Shown here: piece after piece, positions 24,446-34,885 of the stretch
Position numbering within the stretch: position 1 is the stretch's first letter
Layout: every line of letters starts with the position of its first letter
DNA from: Meconema thalassinum
Taxonomy: Eukaryota; Arthropoda; Insecta; Orthoptera; Tettigoniidae
Direction: 5' to 3'
Length of the DNA: 64,000 nt
Assembly: GCA_946902985.2 (NCBI GenBank)
Contig: OX336389.2
Coordinates: forward strand, 790,996,979-791,060,978
The notes under the pieces: generated by a model
Seen by the model: only the letters and a program-made list of their open reading frames with translations
Told to the model about the DNA's origin: nothing
The model's database searches: none
Made by a program: the position numbers and the translations under genes

Positions 24446-25735
24446 ATTTCATTCATTCAATCATTCATTCATTCATTCATTCATTCATTTATTTGCAATT
24501 GGGGTGTGTCCCCCGGTGGAAAATTGGATACCGTATACATAAAAAAATTATACATAACAATTCAATAACAATTAAACTGGAGTATTTACACATAGAGTCA
24601 GTCTTTTCTTATATACACCTATATATTTGGGAAAAGGCTCCAGGACTGCGGCTGGTAGAGAGTTCCAGTTATCAATGGCACGGTTTAAGAAATAATATTT
24701 ACCATATTTTTTTCGCTGTGGTCGGCCATTAACTTTGAAACGATGATCGCTCCTATCTATGTAAGTGGGCTTTCCCATACGTTTGCTAAGCCCACCCCAT
24801 GCTGGTTGATTTGTATACGTGTTGTACATAGCGCAGAGTCTAGATTTCATCCTCCTAGCCTCAAGTGATTCCCACCCAAGTTTCTTTAACATACGGCTCA
24901 CACTGCTCCTGGGACTAAAGTGACTGAGCACAAAACTAGCGACCTTTCTTTGTACCATTTCCAACTCATTGATATGGATCCCTAACCGCCGAGGAGTATT
25001 CCAGAATAGGTCTTACAAGTGAAAAATATCCCAATTCTTTAGCAGAGATACTACTTCCTTATAATACCCTCATTACAAAGTGCAGGGATTTGTAAGATTT
25101 AGAAACTACACATCCAACATAACTTCTTCATTTCATATCATTCCTTACGTGAACGCCCAAATATTTGCAAGAATCTTCTTCTACTAGTATTTCCGAGCCA
25201 ATGTTATATTGAAAATCTTGCCTTCGTACCTTCCCTATTTTTATGAGACAACATTTTCTTGTGTTTATTTTCATTTTATATTCAATCGCCCACTTATAGA
25301 GCAGGTTCAGGTCATCTTGAAGTACTGCATTGTCTTGTGAGTCATGCATCTTTCGATATATTACACAATCATCCGCAAACAATCGACAGTCACTGCGAAT
25401 CCCATTTGGTAAGTCATTTATAAACTCCAAAAATAACAAAGTTCCGATTAGGCTGCCCTGAGGGATACCCGACGTTACGGTACTTTCATCCGAGAATCGG
25501 CCTTCAACTTTCACTTTCTGGGAACGACCCGTCAAAAATTCTTGGATCCATTACTCTTCTATGAATCTTCGTCGACGCTAATTTATGGAGTGGCATGTCA
25601 TGCGGAACGACATCAGATGCCTTCGCAAAATCTATAACGACGGCGTCGACTGAAACTCCATGGTCTAACGATTCGCTAATATCTTGAAAAAGTGATAGTA
25701 TGATACCATGATAATATATTGTCATGGCCCGGTTT
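24446..25735 (-). mobile_element. L2-like LINE, 5'-truncated, with TGAA-type tail
   Basis: On the minus strand a reverse transcriptase fragment ends in a tetranucleotide tail, seen on the plus strand as (ATTC)n at 24446-24490. A (TGAA/GAAT)n 3' tail is usual for L2-type LINEs. The copy is truncated at its 5' end near 25735. No target duplication was identified. Confidence 0.7.
24572..25735 (-). pseudogene. L2-like reverse transcriptase C-terminal fragment
   Basis: Three frames join up. Upstream is AVVIDFAKASDVVPHDMPLH (25680-25590), the RT motif with catalytic Asp but Ser in place of the usual Phe. Next comes TSGIPQGSLIGTLLFLEFIN and CRLFADDCVIYRKM (about 25490-25330), with an intact FADD active site. 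Then DSCKYLGVHV, and a C-terminal part with QRKVASFVL, SVSRMLKKLGWESLEARR, YYFLNRAIDNWNSLPAAV and KKRLTLCVN, ending at 24572. Frameshifts lie near 25540 and between 25128 and 24964. It lacks endonuclease and the N-terminal RT and is not functional. Confidence 0.75.
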
Positions 25736-26590
25736 TGGTTTAGCCTTGAACCACACCGGACGTGCAACCCCGGTTTAATCCAGATCTTGAGAATCTGCAA
25801 GGAGGTGCTACGTAAGCACGCATGTGTTGCGTTTGGAGAGGTTTATAAGCTGCGACCTCTGGCTTGGTGGGGAGCAGTGAGTTAGAGTTGAGAGAGAGGA
25901 GGACTGTCCGTGCGGGCAGCGTAAACGAGAGCGACGTAAGTTTGACGATCGGGGGATCGTAATACTGCGACCAAGCACCTGTTGACCAAAGGGACTGGTG
26001 CTGAGCATCGTCAGAAAGAGAGACAGCTGAGTGATCAGGTGAGATCTTGTATTATTGTTTCTTTTGATGGAGGGAGTCTTTTGTGCAAGCCCTGTACCTG
26101 CACGGTGGATTCCTGGAAGCTGTTGAAAGGAATAAACCGGCAGTACATGAGAGATTTCTTTTTATTGGGGAGCTACCCCGAAATCCTGAACTCCCTCATT
26201 CCCCCCTCTTTTAGCATAAGTGGTGTGCTGTCAATAGTGGGTAAGGCAATCGGTAAGGACACGGTAAGGATCCCGTTACCTGAGCAGGAAGAACCCCCAA
26301 CTATAACGATCCAGGTAAGTAAAGTTAAAGAAACCCTGAGTGGCCTATGGCGTAAGTCCAGGCCCTCAGGCAGGGCCATTATAGGAGAGATGCAACATTG
26401 CTATCAAAACAATATCCCACTGTTCCTTCAAGTAGTCGCAAATGTGATGTTCTATCCGTTTACAAACGATGGACGTATGATTCCTGTATGAGCCATGCAA
26501 TCCATGGACTTGATCGTATTAGATCATATTCATTTACTTCATGACTGAACGTAGATTGCACCCTCGGGAAGGTTAGCACTCTACCACCAG
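25736..26590. other. Unassigned; one 169-codon frame at 25982-26491 (plus)
   Basis: The plus-strand frame 25982-26491 reads MTKGTGAEHRQKERQLSDQV through LLKGINRQYMRDFFLLGSYP and EEPPTITIQVSKVKETLSGL to NDGRMIPV. I do not recognise it. Its length is above the background in this AT-rich window, but its first codon is not an ATG and no splice or promoter signal stands out. Upstream, 25840-25980 is purine-rich and GC-richer. It could be part of an unfamiliar retroelement or chance. Confidence 0.25.
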
Positions 26591-26607
26591 TGCTACACAT
26601 GCTGACT

Positions 26608-26645
26608 CTTATTATTATTATTAGACTATTATTATTATTATTAAT
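26608..26645. repeat. (ATT)n microsatellite
   Basis: TTATTATTATTATTAGACTATTATTATTATTA, an interrupted trinucleotide run. Confidence 0.85.
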
Positions 26646-26713
26646 TTTATCATCATCTACATGTGGTGCTAGTGTTGAGACAGCTTACCATTACCGGCAG
26701 ATATGCAAGTTGG

Positions 26714-26906
26714 GGCGTGATAGCGCAGCGGTTCAGCTATTGTCCTCTCACCATGGCGGACCGGGTTTGATCCCCGGTCAATGCATGTGAGACTTTTCGA
26801 AGTGAAATGCCACGTCCTGTGGTTCGGATTCCATACAGAAAGGAGGTCCAGTAGCTCATGATAACGATATTTACGGTCATGTAAAACCACAAGCTTCCTT
26901 ACTTCC
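26714..26906 (+). mobile_element. tRNA-derived SINE (family C), copy 1
   Basis: The head GGGGCGTGATAGCGCAGCGG contains an A box and GGGTTTGATCCCCGGTC a B box. The body GTCAATGCATGTGAG...TCGAAGTGAAAT, CACGTCCTGTGGTTCGGATT and GGTCATGTAAAACCACAAGC ends at CTTCCTTACTTCCC. The copy at 36024-36215 has the same parts in the same order, which proves that it is a dispersed element. Confidence 0.85.
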
Positions 26907-26944
26907 CACCATCAGCTGCCACAAGATGATTTCCCGTGGCATCC

Positions 26945-27318
26945 CACGAGGCCAAAGTTGGGATGTCCCTTCATAAGACCACGGCTGCTTTCTTTCCTAC
27001 TCCTGCGGTATATGCATGCGCATTCAATCGTGCACCATGATCGCAGCAAGTCCGGTGATTGGAGGTCCGAACTCAGCACCGACAGTGGCTATCCTGAGTT
27101 TGGATTTCCCCGGATTCTTCCACGCGCTTTCCAAGCACATGCCAGGATAGTATGGTACTTGGAGTCCCGGGGCACCAACCTCATTCACGACCCTAATAAC
27201 TACATCTACACATACTACTACAGTCCGCACAGAAGCTCAGTTTATCAGACAAATCTAACACTCACCCAACTACACGGGGCTGACAATCAATGTCCCAAGC
27301 CCCTAAAATGAATTAACA
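26945..27318 (+). mobile_element. tRNA-derived SINE (family A), second copy
   Basis: The body and tail match the element at 9866-10155: GGCTATCCTGAGTTTGGATT, TTGGAGTCCCGGGGCACCAA, CTACACGGGGCTGACAATCA and CCTAAAATGAATTAACAACA. It abuts the family C SINE on its left. The first 70 bases (CCACGGCTGCTTTCTTTCCT) match the end of the family B element instead, so it may be a composite. Confidence 0.75.
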
Positions 27319-27465
27319 ACAACCATCACACCAAGCTTGCAAGTCTCTTCCATCATCATTGCTACCAAAAATATTCATTTAGTGAACGTCCTAAACAATT
27401 TGAACCCTACTTAAAAATAAATAACAATCTTTAAGGATATAATCTCTTATAATTTGTTTAGTAGT

Positions 27466-27515
27466 CTAATAATAATAATAATATTAATAATAATAATAGT
27501 AATAGTAATAATAAT
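27466..27515. repeat. (AAT)n microsatellite
   Basis: An AATAATAATAATATTAATAA-type trinucleotide run with a few interruptions. Confidence 0.85.
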
Positions 27516-27605
27516 ACTGTGTTCACAGAATTTCATGTACGTGCCATTACATCCATCATGGGGGTTAAGAACCTGTACGATTATACTAGCAGCAATCAAC
27601 ATTCA

Positions 27606-27892
27606 CCAATAGTCATTCTGAATATGGCAAGGATCTTGGAAAGGGTTTTATATGTGTTTATATCAGAATATACTATGTTTTTTACCGGATATCAATTCTT
27701 ATCAATTCAAGCGGTCACCAGTGTAGTTGGGTGTGAACCTGTGTGAACCTGTGTGAACCCAACTACACCGGTGACCGTTTGAATTGATAAGAATTGATAT
27801 TCGGTAAAAACATTGTATATTCTGATATAAACACATCTAAAACACTTTGCAAGATCCTTGCCATACTCAGAATGACTATTGGTTCCCTAACA
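27606..27892. repeat. 287 bp imperfect palindrome (hairpin)
   Basis: The left arm 27606-27732 (starting CCAATAGTCATTCTGA) is the reverse complement of the right arm 27757-27892 (ending AGAATGACTATTGG) with roughly 93 percent identity by eye. The loop is only about 24 nt and consists of the 10-mer GTGTGAACCT repeated. There is no coding frame. Both arms sit in single-copy-looking AT-rich DNA. It could be a fold-back element, a hairpin small-RNA source or a local inverted duplication. Confidence 0.9.
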
Positions 27893-29560
27893 TATTAGCA
27901 TGAACACACATAACGACACACTTATGGACCCTCGGTGAAACGAGAAGATATATGGTACTCACGCTTGATGATCTCTGTTAGCTGATGTTTCCTACTAACT
28001 ATGGTGTTGATTTTCCCATAGAGCTAGTCCTACAATTACTCGCTGAATGATTTTGCATATTTCACACGCAACCTGACTTCAATTACTGGTTACTTGTTTG
28101 ATTCGCTCACTGTAGCCTGAATTTGATAATCTCACGCATAAGACATTATTACGTGGATATATGACGAGGAAAGGCGGTAACAACTTGTTAGTTACAACAT
28201 CTGTTCCACTGACTGAAGGTATTGCACTTTCAAGCATAATTCGCTAGTGCTGCATTGTATACATTTCCCACGAACTTGCGTATAGGCATGGACTCACGAA
28301 ACTGTTATAGCTATTCCAATCTAATGAATAAGACGTATTCACTATTGACTAGGTATAGAACTCCGTATGAAATTCTACATTTCCAGACTGCACAGTTCCG
28401 AGTCCAATGCGATATTGCATTGTAACCCCTTATAACACAAGTTCCCCTTGAGCATTGCCAAATTAGCATATGGCTCCCTAAGTACAAGTTCCAAAACAGA
28501 AGCAACTCCGAAGAGTTCTGAAAAACAGAAGTTGATTCCTAAGAATCACAAAATCGAAGTTACAGTAACTCCTCAGGGTTCCAAAATCTATTGCCTCACA
28601 GACCGTCAGCCGAAGTATAATATCTTCACCCCCACCATGTGTCTAATGACTACCGTAGCATAGAATACTCCTATTTGATTAACAACCCATCCCAAGTTAG
28701 TGTACTTGACAATCGTCACCTCCTTCGCTACAATGTTGCCAGCGTGCTTGTTACTCACGAGCACTGAACTCCCCATGACTCATCGGGCGAAACTCCGTGC
28801 GCCGGGAATAGAAATATTTCCAAGAAGTCGTTAACAGATTTGAAGTAGCCTCACCAAAACTGCACAATTCCAGCATGCTAAACAATTATCATTGACTATG
28901 TTAAACCTTAACTTGGATCTTGCTATAATTAATATCTTAAATCGAATTAATTAAAACAATAAATACATTACATATGAATAAACACTCTATAAAATCATTC
29001 CAATTGAGATCATATAATCACAGAAAAATATGCATATAAGATTATTCAGAATTGGATGTCCTGAAAATAAGGGATCGAGCCTTTGTCCCATTTGTACTGC
29101 GACAATTCCTCTCCGATGTAGTTCCCGTGAATATATACGTATGGGGACTACATATACGCTCACCAACTCCTACAATACACAAAGGACCATAAAAATTCAC
29201 AAATAATACGCTCTTCTGGAAACATATATACATATATAAATACACTTTAAAACAAAAATACCCTTCAATATTACAAATCATTTTGTTGACATTCTGGTTT
29301 CACAAATTGTTTCCAATGTCTGTTTGTTTCATAAAACTAACTCACACTTCTGTCGTTTCTCAATGTTTCTCAGTGTCTTATGATTCACGCTTAATTTGTC
29401 CATTTTGACTACCTTCGACATTTAATTGTGTCGCACTCACAAAATGCTCATTATTTTGCTTTTGAAATTTAATATGCTCTGCTTTGTCACTTGGCTAGAT
29501 AGTCTCTTCGTCATTTCTTGATAGTATTCCATGCAATATATCACTATGTAGACTAAGTCT
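27893..29560. other. No gene; may hold the 3' end of the minus-strand gypsy element
   Basis: AT-rich DNA lying downstream (on the minus strand) of the gypsy integrase end at 29573, so it should include that element's 3' UTR and LTR. I could not define LTR borders. An irregular CTCCGAAGAGTTC / TCCTAAGAATCAC / CTCCTCAGGGTTCC repetition is seen at 28500-28580. Confidence 0.35.
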
Positions 29561-29572
29561 GTATTGAGGATC

Positions 29573-29646
29573 TTACATACTAACGTATTTCCTTAAGTAA
29601 TATACAATATATGATCCTACATCGGTTCCTTGATGGTATGCTAAGC
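29573..29646 (-). pseudogene. Gypsy integrase C-terminus, part after the hAT insertion
   Basis: Minus-strand translation reads YHQGTDVGSYIVYYLRKYVSM and then a TAA at 29573-29575. This completes the GPY/F-module tail that begins at 38360 and is interrupted by the hAT element. The motif (I)..YYLRKY corresponds to the usual HISDLRKYY end of Ty3/gypsy integrases. Joining the two parts across the 8-bp duplication keeps the reading frame. Confidence 0.75.
29639..29646. repeat. Target-site duplication of the hAT element, left copy
   Basis: TGCTAAGC at 29639-29646, repeated exactly at 38228-38235. Eight bases is the duplication length of the hAT superfamily. Confidence 0.9.
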
Positions 29647-30002
29647 CAGCGGTTCCCAAACTTTTTCGGTCACGGAACCCTTCAGAAGTCATGATTTTCC
29701 TCCGGAACCCTAACTCTATCCCTGATTTTTACTGAGCATTGTGAACCCACAACGTTCTTCCTGTTTTCATCTATCCTTATTGGCTGGCGGTTTTGTATAG
29801 CCTAACGCTAACGTGGTAGGTTTGGAAACAAAGAGAAAGCATTTTAAATGTACATGCAAACGTTATTTTGGTACAAAAATATAAACAATTATTTTAGAAC
29901 AATAAAAATTGGATTTCCATCTAATTTTTAATGTGATGGACGAAATTCTTTCATTTTCGTTCTTAAAATAGTTTTGAAATCGGGCTTTATGTCCGACAGC
30001 TG

Positions 30003-33000
30003 TTGTTGTTTGAGTCTTCAGTCTTTTGACTGGTTTGATGCAGCTCTCCATGCCTCCCTGTCCTGAGCTAATCGTTTCATCTCTACATAGCTCCGACACC
30101 CTACATCCGAGGCAATCTGTTTAACATATTCTAACCTTGGTCTACCCCTACAGTTTTTGTCCTCGACCCTTCCTTCCATAACTAAGCTTGCTATTCCTGG
30201 GTGTCTTAGTATGTGTCCTACCAACCTATCTCTTCTCTTCATTAGCAGTCGCCAGAAACATCTCTCCTCTCCCACTCGTCTTAATACCTTTTTGTTTGTA
30301 ACCCTATCTACCCATCTGATCTTCATCATTCTCCTGTAACACCACATTTCAAATGCTTCAATTCTCCTCTTTTCTGCTGCACCAATAGTCCAAGTTTCAC
30401 TTCCATAGAGCGCCACGCTCCAGACAAAGGCTTTCAAAAATGACTTCCTAATACCTAAATCTATATTCGATGTCAGCAGATTCCTTTTTTGTAGAAATGC
30501 TTTCTTTGCCTGAGCCAACCTACTTTTAATATCCTCTTTGCTTCGTCCATCACTGGTTATTCTGCTTCCCAAGTAACAGAAGTCTCCTACTTCCTTCAGC
30601 TTTTCACCTGCCAATTTGACCTCCATAGAGGTTTCTGATTTATTTCGGCTGCATTCCAGTATTTTTGTTTTACATTTATTTATTTTCATCATGAATTCTT
30701 TCCGTAAGACGGAGTCCATACCATTCAAAAACTCATTCAAATCCTCAGGCTTGTCGGCCAAGATGACGATGTCATCAGCAAATCTCAGAGTTGAAATTAT
30801 TTCTCCTTGAATCTTCACTCCCACTTTAATTTTTTCTCTAATTTCCTTCATTGCTTGTTCAATGTAAAGATTGAAAAGTATGGGTGATAAGTTGCAGCCT
30901 TGCCTTACACCTTTCTGAATACCAGCTTCTCTCTCATGTCCTTCAACTCGAATGACTGCTGTCTGGTTTCTGTACAGATTGTATATCACCCTCCTATCCC
31001 TGTACTTTATTCCAATTGATTTCAAAATGTCAAACAATTTAGTCCAATCAACGTTATCAAAAGCCTTTTCTAAGTCTACAAAAGCCATGAACGTTCTCTT
31101 ATCTTTCCTTATTCTACCTTCTAAAATCAGCCTAAGACTTAGTACAGCTTCCCTTGTTCCTACATTTCTCCTGAAACCAAACTGGTCTTCATCCAACTCC
31201 GTTTCTATCTGGCTTTCAATCCTCTTGTAAATTATTCTAGACAGGATCTTTGAAGCATGAGTAATCAAGCTGATTGTACGGTAATCATCACATCTGTCAG
31301 CTCCCACTTTCTTTGGTATAGGGATGATAACATTCTTCTTGAAATCAGGGGGTACCTCACCTGTCTCATAAATCCTACACACCAAGTGAAATAACCTGAT
31401 CAGACCTTCATCTCCTATGCAGCGTAGCAACTCAATCGGTATATCATCTATGCCTGGTGCTTTGTTCCTGCTTAAGTCTTCCAAAGCTCTATCAAATTCT
31501 GATCTCAATATTAAATCTCCTTTCGCATCCTCATCAATTTCCTCCTCCCTTTCCATTACATGATTCTCAATGTCCTTTCCCTTATACAAACTCTCTATGT
31601 AAGCTTTCCATCTGTCAACCTTTTCTTCCCTATCTGTTAGAGGCTTTCCATTTGTGTCCTTAATATTACAGCACTTAGTCTTCTTTTCCCCAAAAGTATT
31701 CTTAATCCTTCGATAAGCTGTGTCTACTTTTCCTAATTTCAGACAATTTTCTATACCTGCACATTTCTCTTTCAACCATTCTTCTTTCGCTTCCTTGCAC
31801 TTCTTGTTAACCTCATTTCTCAGACGTCTGTATTCTGCTTTCCCCTTTTCATCTCTTAGATTCTTATGTTTCCGCCTTTCATCCATCAATTCTAGTATAT
31901 CCTGAGTGATCCACGGTTTTCTACCTATTCTTTCTTTCCTACCAATGTTTTCTTCTGCAGATTTTGTTATTTCATTCTTCAAAAGTGCCCATTCGTCTGC
32001 AATTGAAGTTTGTTTAGGGCTTTTCATTAGTCCTTCCTTTATACTCTTCTTGAATCTTTCGTTTACATCCTTCTCTTTCAGTCTGTCTATTGCCCACCTT
32101 TTTGGCTTTTGACTTTTCTTCAGTTTCTTCAACTTTAATCTGCATTTCATTACAACCAGATTGTGATCAGAGTTTATGTCAGCACCAGGATATGTTTTAC
32201 AATCCAGAATCTGGTTTCGAAACCTCTGCTTGACCATAATGAAACCGATTTGGTAACGCCCTGTATCTCCTGGTCTCATCCATGTGTATATTCTTCTATT
32301 ATGGTTATTGAATAAGGTGTTAGCTATGACCAATTCATGCTCGGTGCAGAATTCTACCAGCCTGCTTCCTCGATCATTCCTTTCACCTAATCCGAAATCT
32401 CCTACTATCTTCCCTTCTCTCCCTTTTCCTACCACAGCATTCCAATCTCCCATTACTATAACATTTTCATCACCCTTGATATACCTCAGAATTTCGTCTA
32501 TTTCTTCGTAGACCTTTTCAACATCCTCATCATCAGCTTGACTGGTAGGCATATAGACTTGTACCACTGTGGTGCAGGTAGGTTTAGTATTGATTTTTGC
32601 TACAATAATCCGTTCACTATATTGCTCATAATATTCCACCCGCTGTCCAAGTTTCCTACTCAATATGAGGCCAACCCCTGCTTGGCCATTGTTTGATTTA
32701 GTGCTAATGACCCTATAGTCTCCTGACCAAAAGTCCTGTTCTTCCTGCCAGCGCATTTCACTAATCCCAACCAAATCCAACCTCAACCTATCCATTTCCC
32801 TTTCTAAGTTTTCTAACCTTCCACTTCCTAGCAGACTTCTAACATTCCACGCTCCGATTCGAAAATGTCAGATTTCCTCTTTGTCACTTCTGTGATGTTA
32901 ACCCCCTCTCGAGTAGTCCCCACTCGGAGATCCGAACGGGGGACTAGTTTACCTCCGGATTGAAATTTTACAAGGGAGGAGGCCATCATCACATGTAATT

Positions 33001-33088
33001 ATGCATAGAGAGGTGCATATCCTCGGGAATAACATACGGCTGTAGTTTCCCGTTGCTTTCAGCCGTGCAGCAGGACGCAGTGTAGCCA
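30003..33088 (-). mobile_element. RTE-clade LINE, near full length (copy 1)
   Basis: A 3.09 kb minus-strand element: 5' end near 33088 (plus-strand GCAGGACGCAGTGTAGCC), a single long ORF with endonuclease and reverse transcriptase, and a very short 3' UTR ending near 30003 in GTTGTTGTTTGAGTC, a (GTT)n-like end as is common for RTE elements. The second copy at 40060-44976 shares both ends, which fixes the limits. It lies inside the hAT element. Confidence 0.88.
30018..32795 (-). CDS. RTE LINE endonuclease/reverse transcriptase, 925 codons open
   Basis: This is the replication protein of the LINE. An AP-like endonuclease nicks the target and the RT copies the RNA at the nick. Residues 1-215 are the endonuclease: DLVGISEMRW (7-16), VIVMGDWNAVVG (112-123) and INSDHNLVV (207-215). 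RT spans about 440-720: NKAPGIDDIP, DYRTISLITHASKI, FMAFVDLEKAFDNVDW with catalytic Asp574, RQGCNLSPILFNLYIEQ, and the FADD active site at 672-675. The C-terminal part has CYLGSRITSDGRSKEDIKSR, a YGSETWT motif and RDRLVGHILRHPG. The first residue shown follows a one-base deletion near 32867; before it, the frame read in copy 2 (MMMASSLVKF...) is needed. The endonuclease motif YQIDFIM reads YQIGFIM here (Gly184), probably inactivating. So the copy is nearly intact but likely dead. Confidence 0.85.
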   Translation of the reverse strand: MDRLRLDLVGISEMRWQEEQDFWSGDYRVISTKSNNGQAGVGLILSRKLGQRVEYYEQYSERIIVAKINTKPTCTTVVQVYMPTSQADDEDVEKVYEEIDEILRYIKGDENVIVMGDWNAVVGKGREGKIVGDFGLGERNDRGSRLVEFCTEHELVIANTLFNNHNRRIYTWMRPGDTGRYQIGFIMVKQRFRNQILDCKTYPGADINSDHNLVVMKCRLKLKKLKKSQKPKRWAIDRLKEKDVNERFKKSIKEGLMKSPKQTSIADEWALLKNEITKSAEENIGRKERIGRKPWITQDILELMDERRKHKNLRDEKGKAEYRRLRNEVNKKCKEAKEEWLKEKCAGIENCLKLGKVDTAYRRIKNTFGEKKTKCCNIKDTNGKPLTDREEKVDRWKAYIESLYKGKDIENHVMEREEEIDEDAKGDLILRSEFDRALEDLSRNKAPGIDDIPIELLRCIGDEGLIRLFHLVCRIYETGEVPPDFKKNVIIPIPKKVGADRCDDYRTISLITHASKILSRIIYKRIESQIETELDEDQFGFRRNVGTREAVLSLRLILEGRIRKDKRTFMAFVDLEKAFDNVDWTKLFDILKSIGIKYRDRRVIYNLYRNQTAVIRVEGHEREAGIQKGVRQGCNLSPILFNLYIEQAMKEIREKIKVGVKIQGEIISTLRFADDIVILADKPEDLNEFLNGMDSVLRKEFMMKINKCKTKILECSRNKSETSMEVKLAGEKLKEVGDFCYLGSRITSDGRSKEDIKSRLAQAKKAFLQKRNLLTSNIDLGIRKSFLKAFVWSVALYGSETWTIGAAEKRRIEAFEMWCYRRMMKIRWVDRVTNKKVLRRVGEERCFWRLLMKRRDRLVGHILRHPGIASLVMEGRVEDKNCRGRPRLEYVKQIASDVGCRSYVEMKRLAQDREAWRAASNQSKD

Positions 33089-33954
33089 TTATTGGCTTAT
33101 ATTATCAATATCTTAACCGTCTATAAGACTAGTAAAGAATTGATTTATTCTGAAAGGCTGCTACTCCCTTTCAGAATAAGTAAAGAGCAATTCTACTAAC
33201 AAAAATACTAACCTTCTACCGTACTAACAATTAAATACCAAAACTCTACTAACAAAAAACTTAAGTTCCACCAACAACAAATACTACCACTAAAACAGTC
33301 TGTCAACAGGCACACTCACATGCACCCTCACACATCACAGTCTACTGAAACAATGAACTATAACTAATAAACAATGCAACTGCTACCAGACACACTCACA
33401 CACCACAGTCTAATAGAACAATGACATATCTAATAGACAAACTAACTACCTACTTACAACTAAAACTAACTACATACTTACTGTACTTTTATTTGAATTG
33501 ACAATATTTACAAAATGCAATTTAGATAGAAAATACTTACAAAATGTAATTTAGATTCAAAATTGTCACAAAATGCAATTTAAGGGGGACGTATGCAAAA
33601 TTGCACTAAGTGAGAAATGGTTTCATTTCGGCTGTATTAAGGTAAATAAGGAGGATTGTGTAGTCGGGAATTGGTTTTTGACGTTTGTAACAGTGTTTTA
33701 TACGAGTGAATTCATAAGAGAATCTGCGTCTGATACTAGATCGTTCAGTCCATAATATTTCGTATTATTAAGAATGTATTATTAAGAATGTAAACAACGC
33801 TCTTAGGTTTCTACGTTCGTTGCCAAGAGCCGACTGCGGTGGCGTCTAGTAGCTAAGTTCTGAACTTGGCCAAGTAGTCGTTGACGGTGGCGCTTGGCGG
33901 CAAAAGTAGGAACTATTTGAAAAATTCTAAGTTGCAGTACTTAAATTAATAAAA
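33089..33954. other. hAT interior, G-poor AC-rich stretch
   Basis: Positions 33120-33560 are strikingly short of G on the plus strand, with ACTAACAAAAA and CACACTCACA phrases. ACAAAATG(C/T)AATTTAGAT-like words recur at about 33510, 33535 and 33570. CAC(A/C)(C/T)ACAGTCTA followed by a few bases and CAATGA occurs twice (about 33340 and 33405). This looks like locally duplicated non-coding DNA. Confidence 0.45.
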
Positions 33955-34085
33955 AAACAGATAACACACACTAATACAGTCATCACAATTAACACCGGTT
34001 ATCAGACAGATTCTACACACACCCAAAGTACACGCGGCTACATGACCGCGTTGTCGCAGCCCCTAAACTTAAGAACCGACCAACC
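33955..34085 (+). mobile_element. SINE 3' fragment (shared tail)
   Basis: ACACACTAATACAGTCATCA, CACCGGTTATCAGACAGATT, CACCCAAAGTACACGCGGCT and CATGACCGCGTTGTCGCAGC followed by CCCTAAACTTAAG match the tails of the SINEs at 9866, 26945 and 52558. The tRNA-like head is missing. Confidence 0.65.
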
Positions 34086-34536
34086 AACCCCGGTTTCAAT
34101 GTTAGTGAAACTGTGTCCCGTGTCGCACATGTGTTTGCATACGGCCGAGTGCGTCCAATATTGTATCTCATTTCTGTGTTCATTGCAGAACATTCTTCTC
34201 TCACTCTTTTTCTTTTTCAGGATTAGGGAATAACCCACCACAAATGGGTACAATTGTGTTGACCGACTGAAAAACATTAAACTTCGCTTACTAAGGCAAC
34301 GCTGAAAATGGCCTGAAACAAACACCATAATAGGCCTATTATTACTCTTTGTTCGTTCGTTCGTTATGCCCATTCGTACAGCGCATTGGAAAGCTAGTTT
34401 ATTGGTTTGATGAATTTTACCTCCTTCTTCCTCTTCCTCTTCTTTTTCTCCCAAAATCTCTTGAAGAACTCACTGTGTTGGTTCTTGCGTTCTTCTGTCA
34501 ATCTTGTACCAACCCTGCTGATAGATTTCACCATGA

Positions 34537-34867
34537 AATGAAAATCCACAGCCTGCTTCCAGTCTCCGACCGGGTCAGGAATGGAATGAATGAAACACCC
34601 ATCTAGCGGCGAGGATATGAACTGTGCCGGCTGCCGAAGCCTGACGCACTCCTCCGGGGCAATGATTAAATGAATGACAGATTAAATGAAATGATAGTGG
34701 AGAGTGTAGCTGGAATGAAATGTTGACAGGGAAAACCGGAGTATCCGGAGAAAAACCTGTCTGCCTCCGTTTTGTCCAGCACAGATCTCACATGGAGTGA
34801 CCGGGATTTGAACCACGGACCCAGCGGTGAGAGGCCGGCGTGCTGCCGCCTAAGCCACGGAGGCCCC
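34537..34867 (-). mobile_element. tRNA-derived SINE (family D) with long target duplications
   Basis: Read on the minus strand, the head GGGGCCTCCGTGGCTTAGGC contains the A box and GTCCGTGGTTCAAATCCCGG contains a perfect B box (GGTTCAAATCC). The body has CTCCATGTGAGATCTGTGCT, CGGGTTTTCC-like and GAGTGCGTCAGGCTTCGGCA parts, and the 3' end reads CTGTGGATTTTCATTTCA. Flanking direct repeats of about 16 bp, GATAGATTTCACCATGAA (from 34520) and GATAGACTTCACCATAAA (from 34868), mark the insertion precisely. It is an old insertion, judging from the mismatches in the duplication. Confidence 0.88.
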
Positions 34868-34885
34868 GATAGACTTCACCATAAA

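Noticed and set aside
26714..26790. tRNA gene
   Set aside because: A and B boxes are present, but no full cloverleaf forms and the segment is the head of a dispersed SINE with a second copy at 36024.
33573..33755. 60-codon plus frame in the hAT interior
   Set aside because: Short, no motif, inside repeat-derived DNA.
34038..34454. 138-codon minus frame with CNEHRNEIQYWTHSAVCKHM
   Set aside because: Slightly reminiscent of the GIY-YIG end of Penelope-like elements, but the catalytic motifs are absent and part of the frame lies in SINE tail; too weak to call.
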